In this document: positions 23,988 to 35,645 of the stretch, in pieces
Layout: every line of letters begins with the position of its first letter
How positions within the stretch are numbered: the first letter of the stretch is position 1
Origin: Pilatotrama ljubarskyi
Lineage: Eukaryota > Basidiomycota > Agaricomycetes > Polyporales > Polyporaceae
DNA: 64,000 nucleotides
Direction of reading: 5' to 3'
Assembly: GCA_022385805.1 (NCBI GenBank)
Contig: MU277694.1
Coordinates: 62,001-126,000, forward strand
Position numbers and translations under genes: made by a program
Notes under the pieces: generated by a model
What the model was told of the DNA's origin: nothing
The model's database searches: none
The model's input: the letters and a program-made list of their open reading frames with translations, nothing else

Positions 23988-24609
23988 TCAAGCCCTCATC
24001 TGCGAGGATGCAATCGCGAACACGTACCCAAGGAAGCCGACCAGTGTCTGTAGCAGCCCGCCGATGAATGGGATCCATCTGCAGCACTACGTCAGCTGCG
24101 CTCTAAGTATACTCGGCAGAAAGCACATACGTTGACATGTTGTACTTGGCAGCTTTAAACAGCCCGGCCAAGACATACCCGACTATCGCAGACCCGACGA
24201 CTGCCCCGGCCAATGCGAACAAGGCGAAGACGAAGAGAACGAGCAGGGCGAACGTCAGCCTCGATCTCTTCTCGTTTTGTTTGGCTGGTGAGCGAGATGC
24301 CAATGTGACGTGTGGCTGGCTTTGCAGGTGGGCACTCAGCTGTCTGGGATAGCGTCGCATTGGGATGTTATCGCCGTCAGAGACGGGACGGTACGAAGGC
24401 CTGGAGTCGGACCGGGGCGCTCTTGTCTTCTGTGGCTTGTGCGGTGCACGAGGAGGGAAGGCAAGATTGAGGAAGGCGTATGTGCCGCAGAGTATGTATG
24501 AAGGGGTGTAGAAGATCAACGTCCAGTACAGCGTGAATCGGAAGACGTCTGGAAGGCCGCTCAGTGTCCCTATGCTCATGAGGTGTATTAGGAGTAAACT
24601 ACTTGCCAT
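23988..24609 (-). CDS. Small multi-pass membrane protein (5' end uncertain)
   Basis: Two exons on the minus strand, 24609-24131 and 24078-23988, give 189 residues. Hydrophobic segments are [15 protein letters not shown], a Phe/Tyr-rich [39 protein letters not shown] continuing into [13 protein letters not shown], and a C-terminal [18 protein letters not shown], so at least four membrane spans are likely. A basic Pro/Ser-rich loop separates the second and third. Upstream, the frame continues as [18 protein letters not shown], while another frame carries [18 protein letters not shown]. The two are out of phase by one base, so the N-terminus is either in an unusual extra exon or frameshifted. 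No function is recognised. Confidence 0.55.
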
Positions 24610-25329
24610 GAGGATCGTGAAGGTAATGTCCCGCGGGTTGCACGGGGTTCCGATGTTGCAGAGGGAAGAGCTCGATGAGCGGGTTGTACAGCGATGGCCA
24701 AGACGGTGCGTCAGACATAGTCACTACCCCGACGATGTGATGAGGTCCGCTGAGCCCGGGAGCATCACAGCATGTAAAGCAGCAATCAGCGCGCAATAAC
24801 CAAAGGATCAGGTTGCTCGGTGTGCTCTGCGAGCCTCGCAAGAGGTGAGTATCGAGCAGTGGTGGGTGCCCCTCGCTCGCAGTAGTGCTGAGGTACTCCT
24901 CGTGGCTGGCGAGTACAAGCGCAACTCACTCGGACGCTGCAACTCCGTTTTAGGTAATCCATTCTACTCGTCCAAACCCGCTCAAGCGCTCAAGCTGCCG
25001 CCCTGGCAGCGGCCGTGCGCACCGGCGCGCGCGGCGCAGTGCTGGCATACCTCACAGTCCTGGTCTCGGTCTGTAGCCTGCTCTCGTCTTTGCCTCTTAT
25101 CTGCTACCAAATTCTTCATATATGAAGGCTGGACGTCGACGTCAAACACGCGGGTTCGTCGTCGTTACAGCATGTGTCGTACATGCGCCGGCGAAGTGAA
25201 CTCACAATACATTGCATCCGTGTAGTTTTGAACTCGAATACGGCGAGGACCCACCAAACCTGTTTGCACGATGAGGCTGAGGAGCGGCAAGGTAGGCGCT
25301 CGGCAGTATCATCTCAGAATCATCCGTTC
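24610..25329. other. Region upstream of the membrane protein and of the F-box pseudogene
   Basis: It holds the uncertain N-terminal coding segment of the neighbouring minus-strand membrane protein (about 24610-24840). On the plus strand at about 24970-25128 there is a frame with one strong hydrophobic segment, GAVLAYLTVLVSVCSLL, but no start of its own. I cannot assign the latter. Confidence 0.3.
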
Positions 25330-26952
25330 ATGCGTGTACAGGCTCTTCAAGTAGGTTCGGCGGAAACAAACGCTGGCATTGGTCCCGAGCAGGGTACGGC
25401 TTTGATCCACCGGCTATCCAATGAGCTCCTGGTGGAAGTCTTTGTGCGCTACGGGAAAGCAACGGCCGCCGATGGCGAATTGTGCTTTCGACACGGGATC
25501 CCTCCATGGCGCAAGAAACTCTATGGGCCCCCCTCATGTTGGTTTGCCGCTTCTGGCGTGCGCTGGCCCTTGGGACATCTACCCTCTGGCAAGCGGTCGA
25601 TGCGAACAAGGATCTACGGTGGTTGACCTGGCCATCGCACGCTCACGCGATGCTCCCTTAGATATCTCCTTCCATGACCATTCGACCGCACGGCGTGCGA
25701 TCCCTACGCTCCTCGCACAGTCTCCTCGCATCCGCAGGCTTCTTCTGCTGCTTACGGGCCCCGGCTCTGCTTCAGATACAATGCCCTACCTCGCCCTTTT
25801 CAGGCAGACAATGCCGTTACTCGAGGAATTCCGGCTCTTTGCTGCGACATAGTTAATGAAGGCCATGTAAGCCGGATTCCAATATGGCCAACGAGCGTCC
25901 ACTGTCCCTCACTACGTGTCGCCCACCTCGCTTACGTGTCATTACCCTGGAGCTCCAGCGTCATATCAAGGCTCACAAGCCTAAAGCTCTGTGCAAGCAC
26001 GATCCGCGGAGCTACTATAACCCCGGTCCAGTTTCTCGACGTCCTCCGAGACTGCTCAGATTTGGCGTGTTTGAAGCTGGGCGACCACTTCCTGTCTAGC
26101 GCGCTCGGCCTCTTAGAACCCACGTCTGCTACAGGCGTTGATCGAGTTGTGGACCTGCCGAAGCTACGCCAGCTCGAGATCCACGATGCGCCCCTTGTCA
26201 TCAGGTGGTTTCTAGCGTGGACCAGGCTACCTGGACATTGTTCCATAGTTGTCCGGGGACGCCGTCCACATAGATCAGGCCCCTACAACATGAAGACAAT
26301 CCACTCGTCCTTGATACCACCCCTCGGAAGCTCGCCCGGAGAACTGCGGATCGCTCCCCCAAATCGTGCTTGCGTGATATTTTACGATGGCGGGACGCTG
26401 GCACTCGAGTTTTGGCCGCTAGGGTGGCAAGACACCTGCTTACGGTTGCAGCTCGAGGACCTCCCCTACATCGGCTCCGACTTTGATTCCGCCTTAACGG
26501 GATTTGTAGACCTCTTTGCCAGGAAATCAGGAATAGAGGAACTCGACTTCATGGGCGACTCTGCCGACGTCAAGTTCGAAACGTTTCTCCTCCTCCTCGC
26601 CCAACTGTCCATGCTGCAAAAGCTTCGTTTCTTCGGTGATGGCCCCTGCACACCATACCTCCGCGCACTGATGTACACCTCCGTCCGTATTTTGATTGAG
26701 GGCTCGGACGAAGATCTTCATGAAGGTGACGACGACGCCATCATACCCCCTCTCTGCCCCAAGCTCAAGGACATCCACCTATGTACGAGGGACGCTTACG
26801 AAGAGGGTGCGATGGAGGTTCTACTGTCGATGCTTTATCGGCGAGCTTACTATAAGCTGCCGAAGATGGAGTATGTCGGTCTGTTCTACGCGGCTGGGTG
26901 GAAGGAAGAGCGGCTGAGGCATGACGCGAAGCTGCTCTCGGGGGGAGCCTGA
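25330..26952 (+). pseudogene. F-box/leucine-rich protein gene interrupted by frameshifts
   Basis: An F-box-like start (ALIHRLSNELLVEVFVRYG), a typical agaricomycete follow-up (PLMLVCRFWRALALGTST) and leucine-rich repeats (LTSLKLCASTIRG, LPKLRQLEIHDAPL, GIEELDFMGDSAD, LSMLQKLRFFGDG) clearly belong to one protein. They lie in different frames. Shifts are needed near 25505-25520 (after PPWRKK), near 25615-25625 (after DLRWL) and near 25840-25860 (after EEFRLF). The gaps at these points are only a few bases, too short for introns. From about 25880 to the stop at 26952 the frame is open. Such proteins normally recruit substrates to SCF ubiquitin ligases. This copy is a pseudogene, or the assembly has small indels here. 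Confidence 0.7.
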
Positions 26953-27317
26953 GATTCGATCGCTCTGTGGAGAGTTCTGCTACACGAGATGGGACGGCTT
27001 CGATGATGGGATTCGCGAGGACCCGTAGTTCTAGGCAACCTTGTACTAAGTCCCTCAATGGCATGAATGCAAGACCTCTTAGGTTGACTGGCACTGCGTC
27101 GAGCACCAGACATTGCTTGTTCCCAGGAAGGGGGCAGCTGGGAGCGCACCAGGAAGTCTTCGGCTATCCCGGAGGCGGAGTACAAACCGCTTCACGTTCA
27201 GCGTTCAACGTTCAGCGGTCATCTGAGACAACATTTGCATGTGAGTTGAAAGCCTACATTTCGAGCTCACACACATGCATCACAGTGCAGCGCGTACGCC
27301 TCTCCACCCGAGCGCAC
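26953..27317. other. Convergent 3' gap between F-box pseudogene and DNA ligase
   Basis: It contains a short direct repeat, TTCAGCGTTCAACGTTCAGC (27196-27215). Otherwise only 3' UTR-like sequence is visible. Confidence 0.35.
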
Positions 27318-30300
27318 TCAGCCAAAGCGACAAATAGCCCGCCTCTCCCACTCCTCCAACGTCGCCGTGTGCGCCAGTGCGTCATGCGCGAGCACCCTCG
27401 TGCTCATGATAAACACAGGCTTGCACACCGGCGGGCCTGATTCCACCCCAAGTAGGTCCAGCATCCTCGCCGAGGTCATCTCGTTCACCATGTTGCAGAC
27501 CCATTCACTGTCGTCGTCGACGAAGATGACGCCGCGCGCCGCCCAGTCGCACGAAGCGGATTTGCCCCACCCGCACGCGCGGAGTAGGCAGTCGAGGGAG
27601 TGCACTTTGCTTCCCAGGGGTATCACCGTGTGCGAGGGGGCACGCCATGCGGGACGCGGGGAATCGTAGGAGCGGGAGAGGAATGCAACGGAGGTTTGTA
27701 GGAACTCGTGGATGGTGAGGGAGGTCGGCGGTTGCATGACGGCGTTCACGTCGGAGTCACTTGGATTGTTTGCACTTGGTGGAACGGCAGCTGCTGGGGC
27801 TGTATGCGAATGTGGCGCGATCAACTCGGCGCAGGGAGCTGACGCGGCCTGAGCGGGAGGACGGAATACGGGTGGTGCGTGATATGAAGAGGTACTACGG
27901 TGAACCTCCGCAGGCTGAGACTCTGGGGTCGCTTGTCTATTTGAGGGACCAGGAAGACAAGCGTCTTTGTCACTCGACGTCGACAAAGGTGACCTGGTAA
28001 AGAGGGGCAGATCCAAAGGCGGAGAGTGGGTCAAGTTCGTCATTGAGCCCAGTCGAGACATTCCAGCACCAGTCCTTTGTCGCGGGCTCCCAATCGACAT
28101 TGATACCGACGGCGCGTTCTCGGCATCGCCTGGATCCCTCGTTGCAGTGTTCCCAGTGGCACCTTCCAATCTCGCCTTCTTCGTCGCACTTCGCCAGCTC
28201 ACTTTGCTGTCCACGACCGCCAGGCGTTGCACCCATAGCTCCTCTGTGCGCTTGCGCTTCACTGGACAATGCACCCCGGGAGATGGAGGCTCATCGGGGC
28301 GGAACATTGCGCGTGCCCAGTCGTCCTCCGCCTTGCCGGGCCTGTCGCGCCCCACCGCGGCACGAGCGATCTGCTGTAGCTCGGAGAATGTCGTACCGTC
28401 AATCCATGGCCTGTCGGAGGGCCGGTAAATCTTGGCTATGCGCGGGAAGCGCAGCTCGTAGAACTGCGTGTTGGGTCAGAGACGCCTCTAGATCAACGGA
28501 GAGAGCAAAACAACGTACCATATTACGGGGCGCTTTGGTGAACCCCGCGCCGAAGAGCTCTGCGAGGAGCGGTTGGCGGACAAGGACCGTTGGCGGTGAG
28601 AGGCTCGGGCACAGCTTGTGAGTATACGACAGACCCGCAATGGCCTGGCATGTCCTGCATCAATTCGCATCTAGCTGCTGAACGAGGGAAGGGCGTACGC
28701 ATTGTCCGTACGGCACCGGGTCTGAACTCTTGATCATGAAGTTCAGCTCTTCAAGCTGCTCGCGGTCGAGGCCGTACGAAGACGTGAATATGATCTCGAA
28801 GTGCGGAAGGCGAGTGGGCTGTGACGCACAAATCAGGTCGTCTGTTCATCGGCTACAAACAGGCACGTACGTGCGTCCTGAGCTCATCCGCGTTGGCGAG
28901 CGCGCCGAAGTAGAACGTCGTGTACGCAGTAGGAGGAACTCGTAGCTCCCTTGCACGCTCCTTCTCCCAGGACGCAGCCAGGAGCACAAGATCGACACTA
29001 TCCCCATATCCCGGGATGTAGTCTTGCTTGACCTGACGTCGCCTCCTTCAGGATAACTCATTGTAACAAGTGGCGAAAACGCACCTTCACCCAAGGCCAT
29101 CGCCTCTCCGCATACGTCGCCCCACCCGCCTTGATCACGATGCCCTCCTGGTGGTTCGCGATGACACGCGCAAACACGCGTCTCAGCTCCTCTGCCGGGT
29201 CCTTGCTCTTCATGTCGATGCACGTCCTCTCTGCCAGCATCGCGTACCCAGGCTTTTTGCGGATGGCACGCTCAAGGACAGCGCGGCGTTGTCCGTAGGG
29301 GAGCGAGAGGAGCGAAACGCCGTTGAGCAACAGAATGTCAAAGAAGACGAGCGCGAGGTGCCGGGTGTCACCGTCTGAGCCGTCAGATATCAGCGAGCAC
29401 TGCGTGTCCCTGGCGAGAACGTTCAGTGAATGGTGCGTGTAGTAAGTGGATGGTGAGGCGAGCCATACATGACATCTTCTTGCGTAGATGACGGCGGTGG
29501 CGGAGGGCTCTTGTGGCGCACGCCTATCGCGGCGCTCGCGATGAGGCTGCGTATGCGCCAGAACTCTATCGCGATTGAGCTTCAGAGACCAGGTGGTGCA
29601 GTATGGCATGCGTACTCACCGTCGATACGGTCGAGTACATCCGAATATGCTACCATTTCTGCCTCCACAATGATGCTCTTGTTGAAGCACAGCTCACTTG
29701 ACGGAGATTTTTCCTCCTCGTCGAGTTGCTGGTGTGGATCCGTAAGACCCAGGGCTTCGTAGATCACCCTAGCACACATACAGTTGGCATTGCAGAATGG
29801 ATGATGATGCGAAGCAAACCTACGAGTGGACACCCGCCCTGTCCAGCGTCGAGTCTCTCCCGCTCTTGCTGAAGATCCTGATATGCGGGGCGCCGTCGTC
29901 GTCAAGCCATACATGAATCTGCGCGCGCTCCCCATCATACTTAGTTTCAACCCACACCTTGTCCGCGCTGGCCAGCGCTTTCAAGGAATGAGCGGGTCCT
30001 TGTCCCTTGACACACTTGGGTATCTGCAGTACGATGGTGTGTCACCATACGCACGTTCAGGACAGGATGAATATGGGCAAACCTGGATAGGCATCCCCAC
30101 AGTGGGCTGAGGCAAGCCTTCGCCGCTAGCGAAGCCCTCATATGCTCGTGCTGCGTCCTCTAGGTTCGCCCTCGTCTTGAATATGAGCGACATGCGCCCT
30201 GAAGGATCCCACGCGTGCATCGCAGCCTCCTTGGTGAGCATCGCGACTGCGTTACTCTTGTAGTCCAGAAGCGCAGATGTGTAGTGAGATGCAGAGCGGG

Positions 30301-31021
30301 GTATTGGGTACAATAGAGGCCTAAGATCCTTCAATATGATCTGCGTCACCACAGCGCACTCTGATGGAGTGAGAGAAGTATAGAGTTCGGTGAGGATGGC
30401 CTCTCTAGACCGCCGGGTCGTCGAGGTGTTCCGAACACTGTCCGCGGAAAACGCGCAGGTACCAGCAAGCTCATCAAGGAGCGACTCGACGTCCATGAGG
30501 GTTGCGCAGCCGGTTCTGGGCTGCGTGCAATGGTCAGGAGGATGTCGGGGCGTTCTATGCGATACTCACTGTGAAGCTGGCACTCATCACCGTCTCCACC
30601 TCGTCACCAAGACAACCGAGATGATCCTCGCCTTTCCAGTGTCGCAGCCGCTCCCCTCGCCCGTCAGACGAACTAGAGACACCCAATATCTTGCAGAGAT
30701 ATTGCGCCAAGCGCGTCTCTTGCATCCCGTATTTCCGGCGTACATCTTCTTCAGGGAAGAACATGCAGAAGAGGATGGAGGTCACCGAGGATGGCAACGG
30801 CGAGTACCTCTCGCGCAATGCGGCGAGCCATCGCTTGAAGGTCTTGTATGCGGGGGTGTCGACATAGCGCGTATTCCGTGGTTGCTTCTGGGTGGCCTTG
30901 TGAGGTTTGATGGCTCCGATGGCTTGTACAAGCTCGACGAAGCTGCATTTAGTTGCTGAAGTTCAATATCAGTCCTACTAGTGATACCGTGGTCGTGCTC
31001 ACAAGGCAAACGGTATGCCAT
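27318..31021 (-). CDS. ATP-dependent DNA ligase with C-terminal BRCT-like tail
   Basis: Seals nicks through an enzyme-AMP intermediate. Eleven exons on the minus strand: 31021-31003, 30955-30570, 30520-30083, 30023-29824, 29768-29620, 29565-29469, 29409-29085, 29032-28871, 28818-28699, 28644-28519, 28463-27318; 1055 residues. The N-terminal DNA-binding domain has FFPEEDVRRKYGMQETRLAQ. The nucleotidyltransferase core has motif I VETKYDGERAQIH with the adenylated lysine, motif III IIVEAEMVAYSD, motif IIIa LVFFDILLLNG, motif IV EGIVIK and motif V WPWVKVK. After the OB fold (GYGDSVDLVLLAASWEK) follows a long Ser/Pro-rich linker and a tail (LDCLLRACGW to VFIMSTRVLAHDALA) that resembles one degenerate BRCT. 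The core is ligase IV-like, but the tandem BRCT pair that binds XRCC4/Lif1 is not evident, so this may be a further fungal ligase class. Confidence 0.92.
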
Positions 31022-31473
31022 CCGGAGCGTTCGCGGGAGGAGAATCGGATATAGGCATCGAGCGTCTCGGACTATCGAAGAGGCAATCAAATAGCCTTTA
31101 TAGACGTCAGAGCGACTTGGGCAGTGGCTAGGGCGGAACTTGGGTGGTTGAGGATATACAGAGCCAACTGCAAGATCTACAGTCGCATAGAATAGCGGCG
31201 CTAGTGTTGAAGTTCCATGGTACGGATCGTTGCAGCTGGCGTCGGAGGTCGCAATGGTCCAAGAGACAAGCAGGGTCGTGACATCACGGTCACAGACGCG
31301 TCAACAGAACGCGTCCTGGTCACATGCTCGCGAAGCCCCCGGCGAGGAAGTACAGCAGGAGCAGCAAAAAGGGTACCGTCGACAGAGCGACCACGTCGAG
31401 TGGCACAGTGTAGTAGACTTGGTAAGAGTCAGAATACCACTGCATGATCTTGTATTACAGGTAAGAAAAGCTT

Positions 31474-32376
31474 CTACTCCATGTCGAAGAGCAATATCTC
31501 CGCCGCCTTCTCTCCTATGTTCTCCACCGTCAGCTCCTCACCAGAGGTAGCCATGATGTAAGCACCATCGCCTTCTCTCAGCTCGAGGGGGCCGCCATCC
31601 GCACCCAGGACACGCACGGCCGCTCCGCTAGCCTCTCCCGGGTTGTACCCTGACGTCTGCACCACATGGATGTACCCCTTCCTCTGTGCGCTGCCGGACT
31701 GGAATGAATGCGATAGCGACTTGCTGGGAGAGAGGATAGTGGCAAAGAGGTTCAATGGGGAGTGTACGGGTGCTGGACCGGACGCCTCGCGCTTCTCGAC
31801 GACTCCAGGAGCATCGATGGGTGCGACAATATGAGCCCACTGGTCCTTCTTCTCTTCGTCGGTGAAGTGGCGGGTGAAGTACTGAGGCGTGAGACCCCTG
31901 GTGGACGGTATGCTCCAGATCTGCAGGAAGTGGACCTGCTTTGAGCCATGGCAGTGTTCGCTGTGGCGGATGCCTGTCCCAGCAGAGGTCATCTGCAGAT
32001 CGCCCCGCTTCATGATCTCGACGTTGCCCATGGAATCGCGACTAAGAGGTTCAATCAGTGAACGTCTGTCAAGGCGGCCAAGCGGCGAACTCACTGCTCT
32101 AGCTCGCCGTTTACGATGTACGAGAAAATCTCGAACTCGCGGTGAGCGTGAGTGCCGAATCCAGTCTTTGGCTCGACGCGATCTTCATTGATGACTCGCA
32201 AGCATCCGAACTGGTCATGGTGAGGATCATGATAGCTGTTCAATGCGTTAACGAGAGGCGCCTCAGGCTGACAGTCATGCCAGCACTTACCTCGCGAAGC
32301 TGAAAGTGTGGAACGTCTTGAGCCAGCCGTGATCGGCGTGACCGCGTTCGTTGCTGCGACGAGGCACCACTTTCAT
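31474..32376 (-). CDS. Pirin-like bicupin protein
   Basis: Exons 32376-32291, 32235-32095, 32041-31474 give 264 residues. Pirins are iron-binding two-cupin proteins acting as transcription cofactors or quercetinase-like dioxygenases. Pirin_N features are strong: [51 protein letters not shown], followed by [17 protein letters not shown]. The metal ligands expected in the family are present: His and His in THAHRE, then His and Glu in IRHSEH. The C-terminal cupin runs through [12 protein letters not shown] to the end. It shares a 448-bp divergent promoter with the Notchless gene. The start codon gives [12 protein letters not shown], a normal length for fungal pirins. Confidence 0.93.
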
Positions 32377-32824
32377 ATTGCGGACTGTTGTAGAAGAAAA
32401 GTTTCGCAGGTGGACGAATGGCGGGATGCAAAGAGCCCTAGAGTTATAGAGTCTTGGCAGAAGTGTAGACAGCTTGTAGCTAGGTGTGAGTCGGAGGAGG
32501 TTGTCTTGTCTTGACGAGTAGAGATGCTCCTAGCCAGCGTCGCGTCTTATATAGTGCGCCAGTCGACCCGCATGAATCATCGCCCAGCGCATGTCGTACA
32601 AGCTGTTACAGAGCGAGCATGCAGATCCTTCGCCGATTTCCCTTTGGCGGGTGTACGGTACCCACGAGGCGGCACGCCCCGCCTCGCTTATCTAACCCGA
32701 TTTTTGACAAGCGCCCATGCGCTACGGGCGCCTCACCATTTTCGGTGCTCGATCCTGCACGCTCGCCGAGCTCTTCATAAACTCGACGACAAACCTCTCC
32801 TCCTGCTGACCGACCTGCACCAAC
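32377..32824. promoter_or_regulatory. Divergent promoter region, pirin / Notchless
   Basis: A 448-bp gap between two outward-facing start codons. A TATA-like TTATATAG lies at about 32547-32554, oriented towards Notchless. No other element is certain. Confidence 0.45.
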
Positions 32825-35645
32825 ATGGCGACTCTGCTACCACCGCCGAAACGACAGAAGGTGTACCATGGAGTGCCTGCGCCTGAACCGGAACCTCCGA
32901 AGCAGTCGCCGCACATCGTAGTGCAGTTCGTGAACGAGGAGGATGGGCAGCCCCTTGCGCCCGCCGTCAATCTCCCCGCAAATGTATCGCGAGAGGGCCT
33001 GGAAGCCATCGTGAACAAGCTTAACACAAAAGTGCGTGATTGCACGGTGATGCGTGCGATGTGCTCACTCTACTGACGATTATACTATGGATAGGATGAG
33101 GACCCAGTTCCCTTCGCGTTCCACATTTCCCTGCCCGCGGACGCTACAACGCCAGGCGCACCCACACGGATAGCGATCTCAAAATCAATAGAGGAAGACG
33201 TGCTCTCGCATCCCTCACAAGCGTTCACGCCCGAAGACGTCTTCGTGATCCATTGCGCACCACAAGCGGTCTTCAAGGTCCGGCCCGCGACGCGCTGCTC
33301 GTCCACCCTCTCTGGCCACACCTCCCCGATTCTCTGCGCCTCCTTCTCCCCGACGGGAAATCTTCTTGCAACGGGCTCCGGCGACTGTAATGCGCGGCTA
33401 TGGGATCTGTTCACGGAGACGCCTTCGCATGTGCTCTCGGGGCACAAGGGATGGGTATTATGTGTCGAGTGGGAGGCTATGGAGCGGAAGCTTGCTACTG
33501 GGGGACACGACGGACATGTGAGTACTCCCTTCTCGTGAATCGAACTGGTATTGGGAGTTTCGTGCGTGCATGTGCTCGAAGCCGCGCACAGAAAGGGGAC
33601 ATAAGTTTGCTTTCATGTTTGACATACCGGCTGCTGTCCCACTGCCCGGCGTCTTGCGGTTCTGGGGACCTGCCATAGCTATGTGGTAGAGAAGATCCTT
33701 CGAGAGTGGGGGTAAACCCCAAATGGCGAGGCATCACTTGAGATCTCCGGCCTAACGCCAATGCGTGTAAATCCTTCGCACCATGCCCGCGGACGCATGC
33801 AATCTTGGATCACAATTGACACCTTCGATGTCGGAGCTAGCAGCGTACTGACACCTACGCGGCGTCCTCAGGTCAGGTTATGGGACCCAAAAACTGGAAA
33901 GCCAATTGGCGACGCCCTCAAAGGCCACACAAAATGGGTGACATCCCTCTCCTGGGAGCCAATACACTTGTACGCACCCCTTCTATGTCTATGCAGCTCC
34001 AGCGGCAGCTAACGCGGCGCAGGAACCCTTCCGCTCCACGACTCGCGTCTTCATCGAAGGACGGCACCGTTCGCGTATGGTCGACTCTCACTCGGAGATG
34101 CGAGTACACGCTGGGCGGTCACACCGCGAGCGTGAACGTGGTACGATGGGGCGGCGGAGGGCTGAATGGGAAGGGCGTGCTCTATACCGCGTCCAGCGAC
34201 CGCACGGTCCGAATATGGGATGCGGAGCGGGTGAGTCTCTCGTGGTGTTCTCCGCCTCCACGCAACCACACCGGTGGCTATAAGCGATCTCTGTATACTG
34301 AATGCTGACGCGCCTGTGGGATTGTTGCGCAGGGAAGGCCGCTACATACGCTGAAGGACCACGCACACTGGGTGACGACGCTCACGCTCAACACCGACTT
34401 CGTGCTTCGCACCGGGCCCTTTGACCGCCTCGGCAAGAAGACGACTTCGGATAGCGAAGGTGCGTTCGTCGTCTCGCTCGCTACTGCGTCGATATTCTTC
34501 CTCGCACAAGCCTCGCGCACGTGGGAGCGCGCGGGCCAGTCCTACACCGGGACGTCCGCCGCCGTCTCCCCGCACGTCCGCCTCCTCTACGAGGCAGATG
34601 CACTGCTGCTGCGCGACCTCCTTCTCTTTGTCATCCCACGCGCGTGCGATACCGACCGGACAAGCAATTTGGCTGACACAATCCCCTTTCAGCCCAAACC
34701 CTCGCACTGAAGCGCTACAACGCGCTCGTCTCCACAGCAGGCGAGCTGCTCATCACGGGCTCAGACGACCACACGCTCTTCCTGTGGTCGCTCTTCCCCT
34801 CGCGCACTTCTCCCTCCTCCGACGCCTCCGCCGCGGCGGCAGAGCGCGGCGGGAAGCTCAAGCCGCTCGCGCGTCTGACGGGGCACCAGCGCCAGGTCTC
34901 GCACGTCGCGTTCAGCCCGGACGGGCGCTGGGCGGCGAGCGCGGCGTGGGACAACAGCGTGCGCGTGTGGGACGGGCGGACGGGGAAGTTCGTCGCGACG
35001 CTGCGGGGGCACGTCGCCGCTGTCTACAGGCTCGCGTGGAGCGCGGACTCGCGGCTGCTGGTGAGCGCGAGCAAGGATAGCACGTTGAAGGTGAGTGCGA
35101 GTTTTGCGGGGGCGTGCATGTGTTATTCGCTTTACGTTCTGTCTGCCGTGTGAGGACGAGAGGAAAGATTGCTGTGGCGGGCGTCGGAGGTTTGATCGTC
35201 AGACCTCCGAGTGCCCGCGCATCCCCTGCGTCCTCTCTGTCGGCCGCACTTCTTCCTCTCCGTAATTTCACCTCTCCCTACACCCTTCCCACTTTGCACC
35301 GCTCCGCCACCTCTCTCTCGCGATAAGTCGCAGGTAGCAGCAGCATTCTGACCGGTCTACCCTTCATGATATGACAGATCTGGGACCTGAAGACGTACAA
35401 GCTCAAAACAGATCTCCCCGGGCACACGGACGAGGTGTACTGCGTCGACTTTGTCGCGGACAAGCTCGTCAGCGGCGGGCGGGACCGCACGGTCAAGATG
35501 TGAGTGCTTCTTTCTTGCGTACTTTCGTGCATCGCCGCCGTCTCCGCCTCCGCGTCCCCGGTGAGATGCGCCGGGCGGTGCGGCGCGGCGTGCCGTGGCA
35601 GAGAGACGAAGCTGACTGGTGCGGGTTCGCAGATGGAAGAACTGA
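32825..35645 (+). CDS. RSA4: Notchless/Rsa4 WD40 ribosome-assembly factor
   Basis: Nuclear pre-60S factor; its ubiquitin-like N-terminal domain binds the MIDAS domain of Rea1/Mdn1 during pre-60S remodelling. Exons: 32825-33031, 33095-33517, 33872-33969, 34023-34230, 34333-34459, 34693-35090, 35377-35499, 35633-35645. The N-terminal NLE domain includes HIVVQFVNEEDGQPLAPAV and VPFAFHISLPADA, followed by WD40 repeats such as LSGHTSPILCASFSPTG, TGSGDCNARLWD, HVLSGHKGWVLCVEWE, LITGSDDHTLFLWSLFPS, LTGHQRQVSHVAFSPDGR and the terminal GGRDRTVKIW. The last coding exon is 13 nt and ends in IWKN. Three introns are long for this window: 354, 233 and 286 nt. Confidence 0.95.
35177..35218 (+). repeat. Strong hairpin inside a Notchless intron
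   Basis: Within intron 35091-35376 two perfect stem segments, GCGGGC/GCCCGC and CGGAGGT/ACCTCCG, are separated by a small internal loop and closed by an 11-nt loop (TTGATCGTCAG). The 13 base pairs are mostly G-C, so the structure should form in the transcript. Its role is unknown. Confidence 0.6.

Noticed and set aside
34372..34710. Reading through the 233-nt Notchless intron as coding sequence
   Set aside because: The open fr­ame would replace the conserved link between KKTTSDSE and LALKRYNAL found in the family; splicing 34460-34692 restores it.
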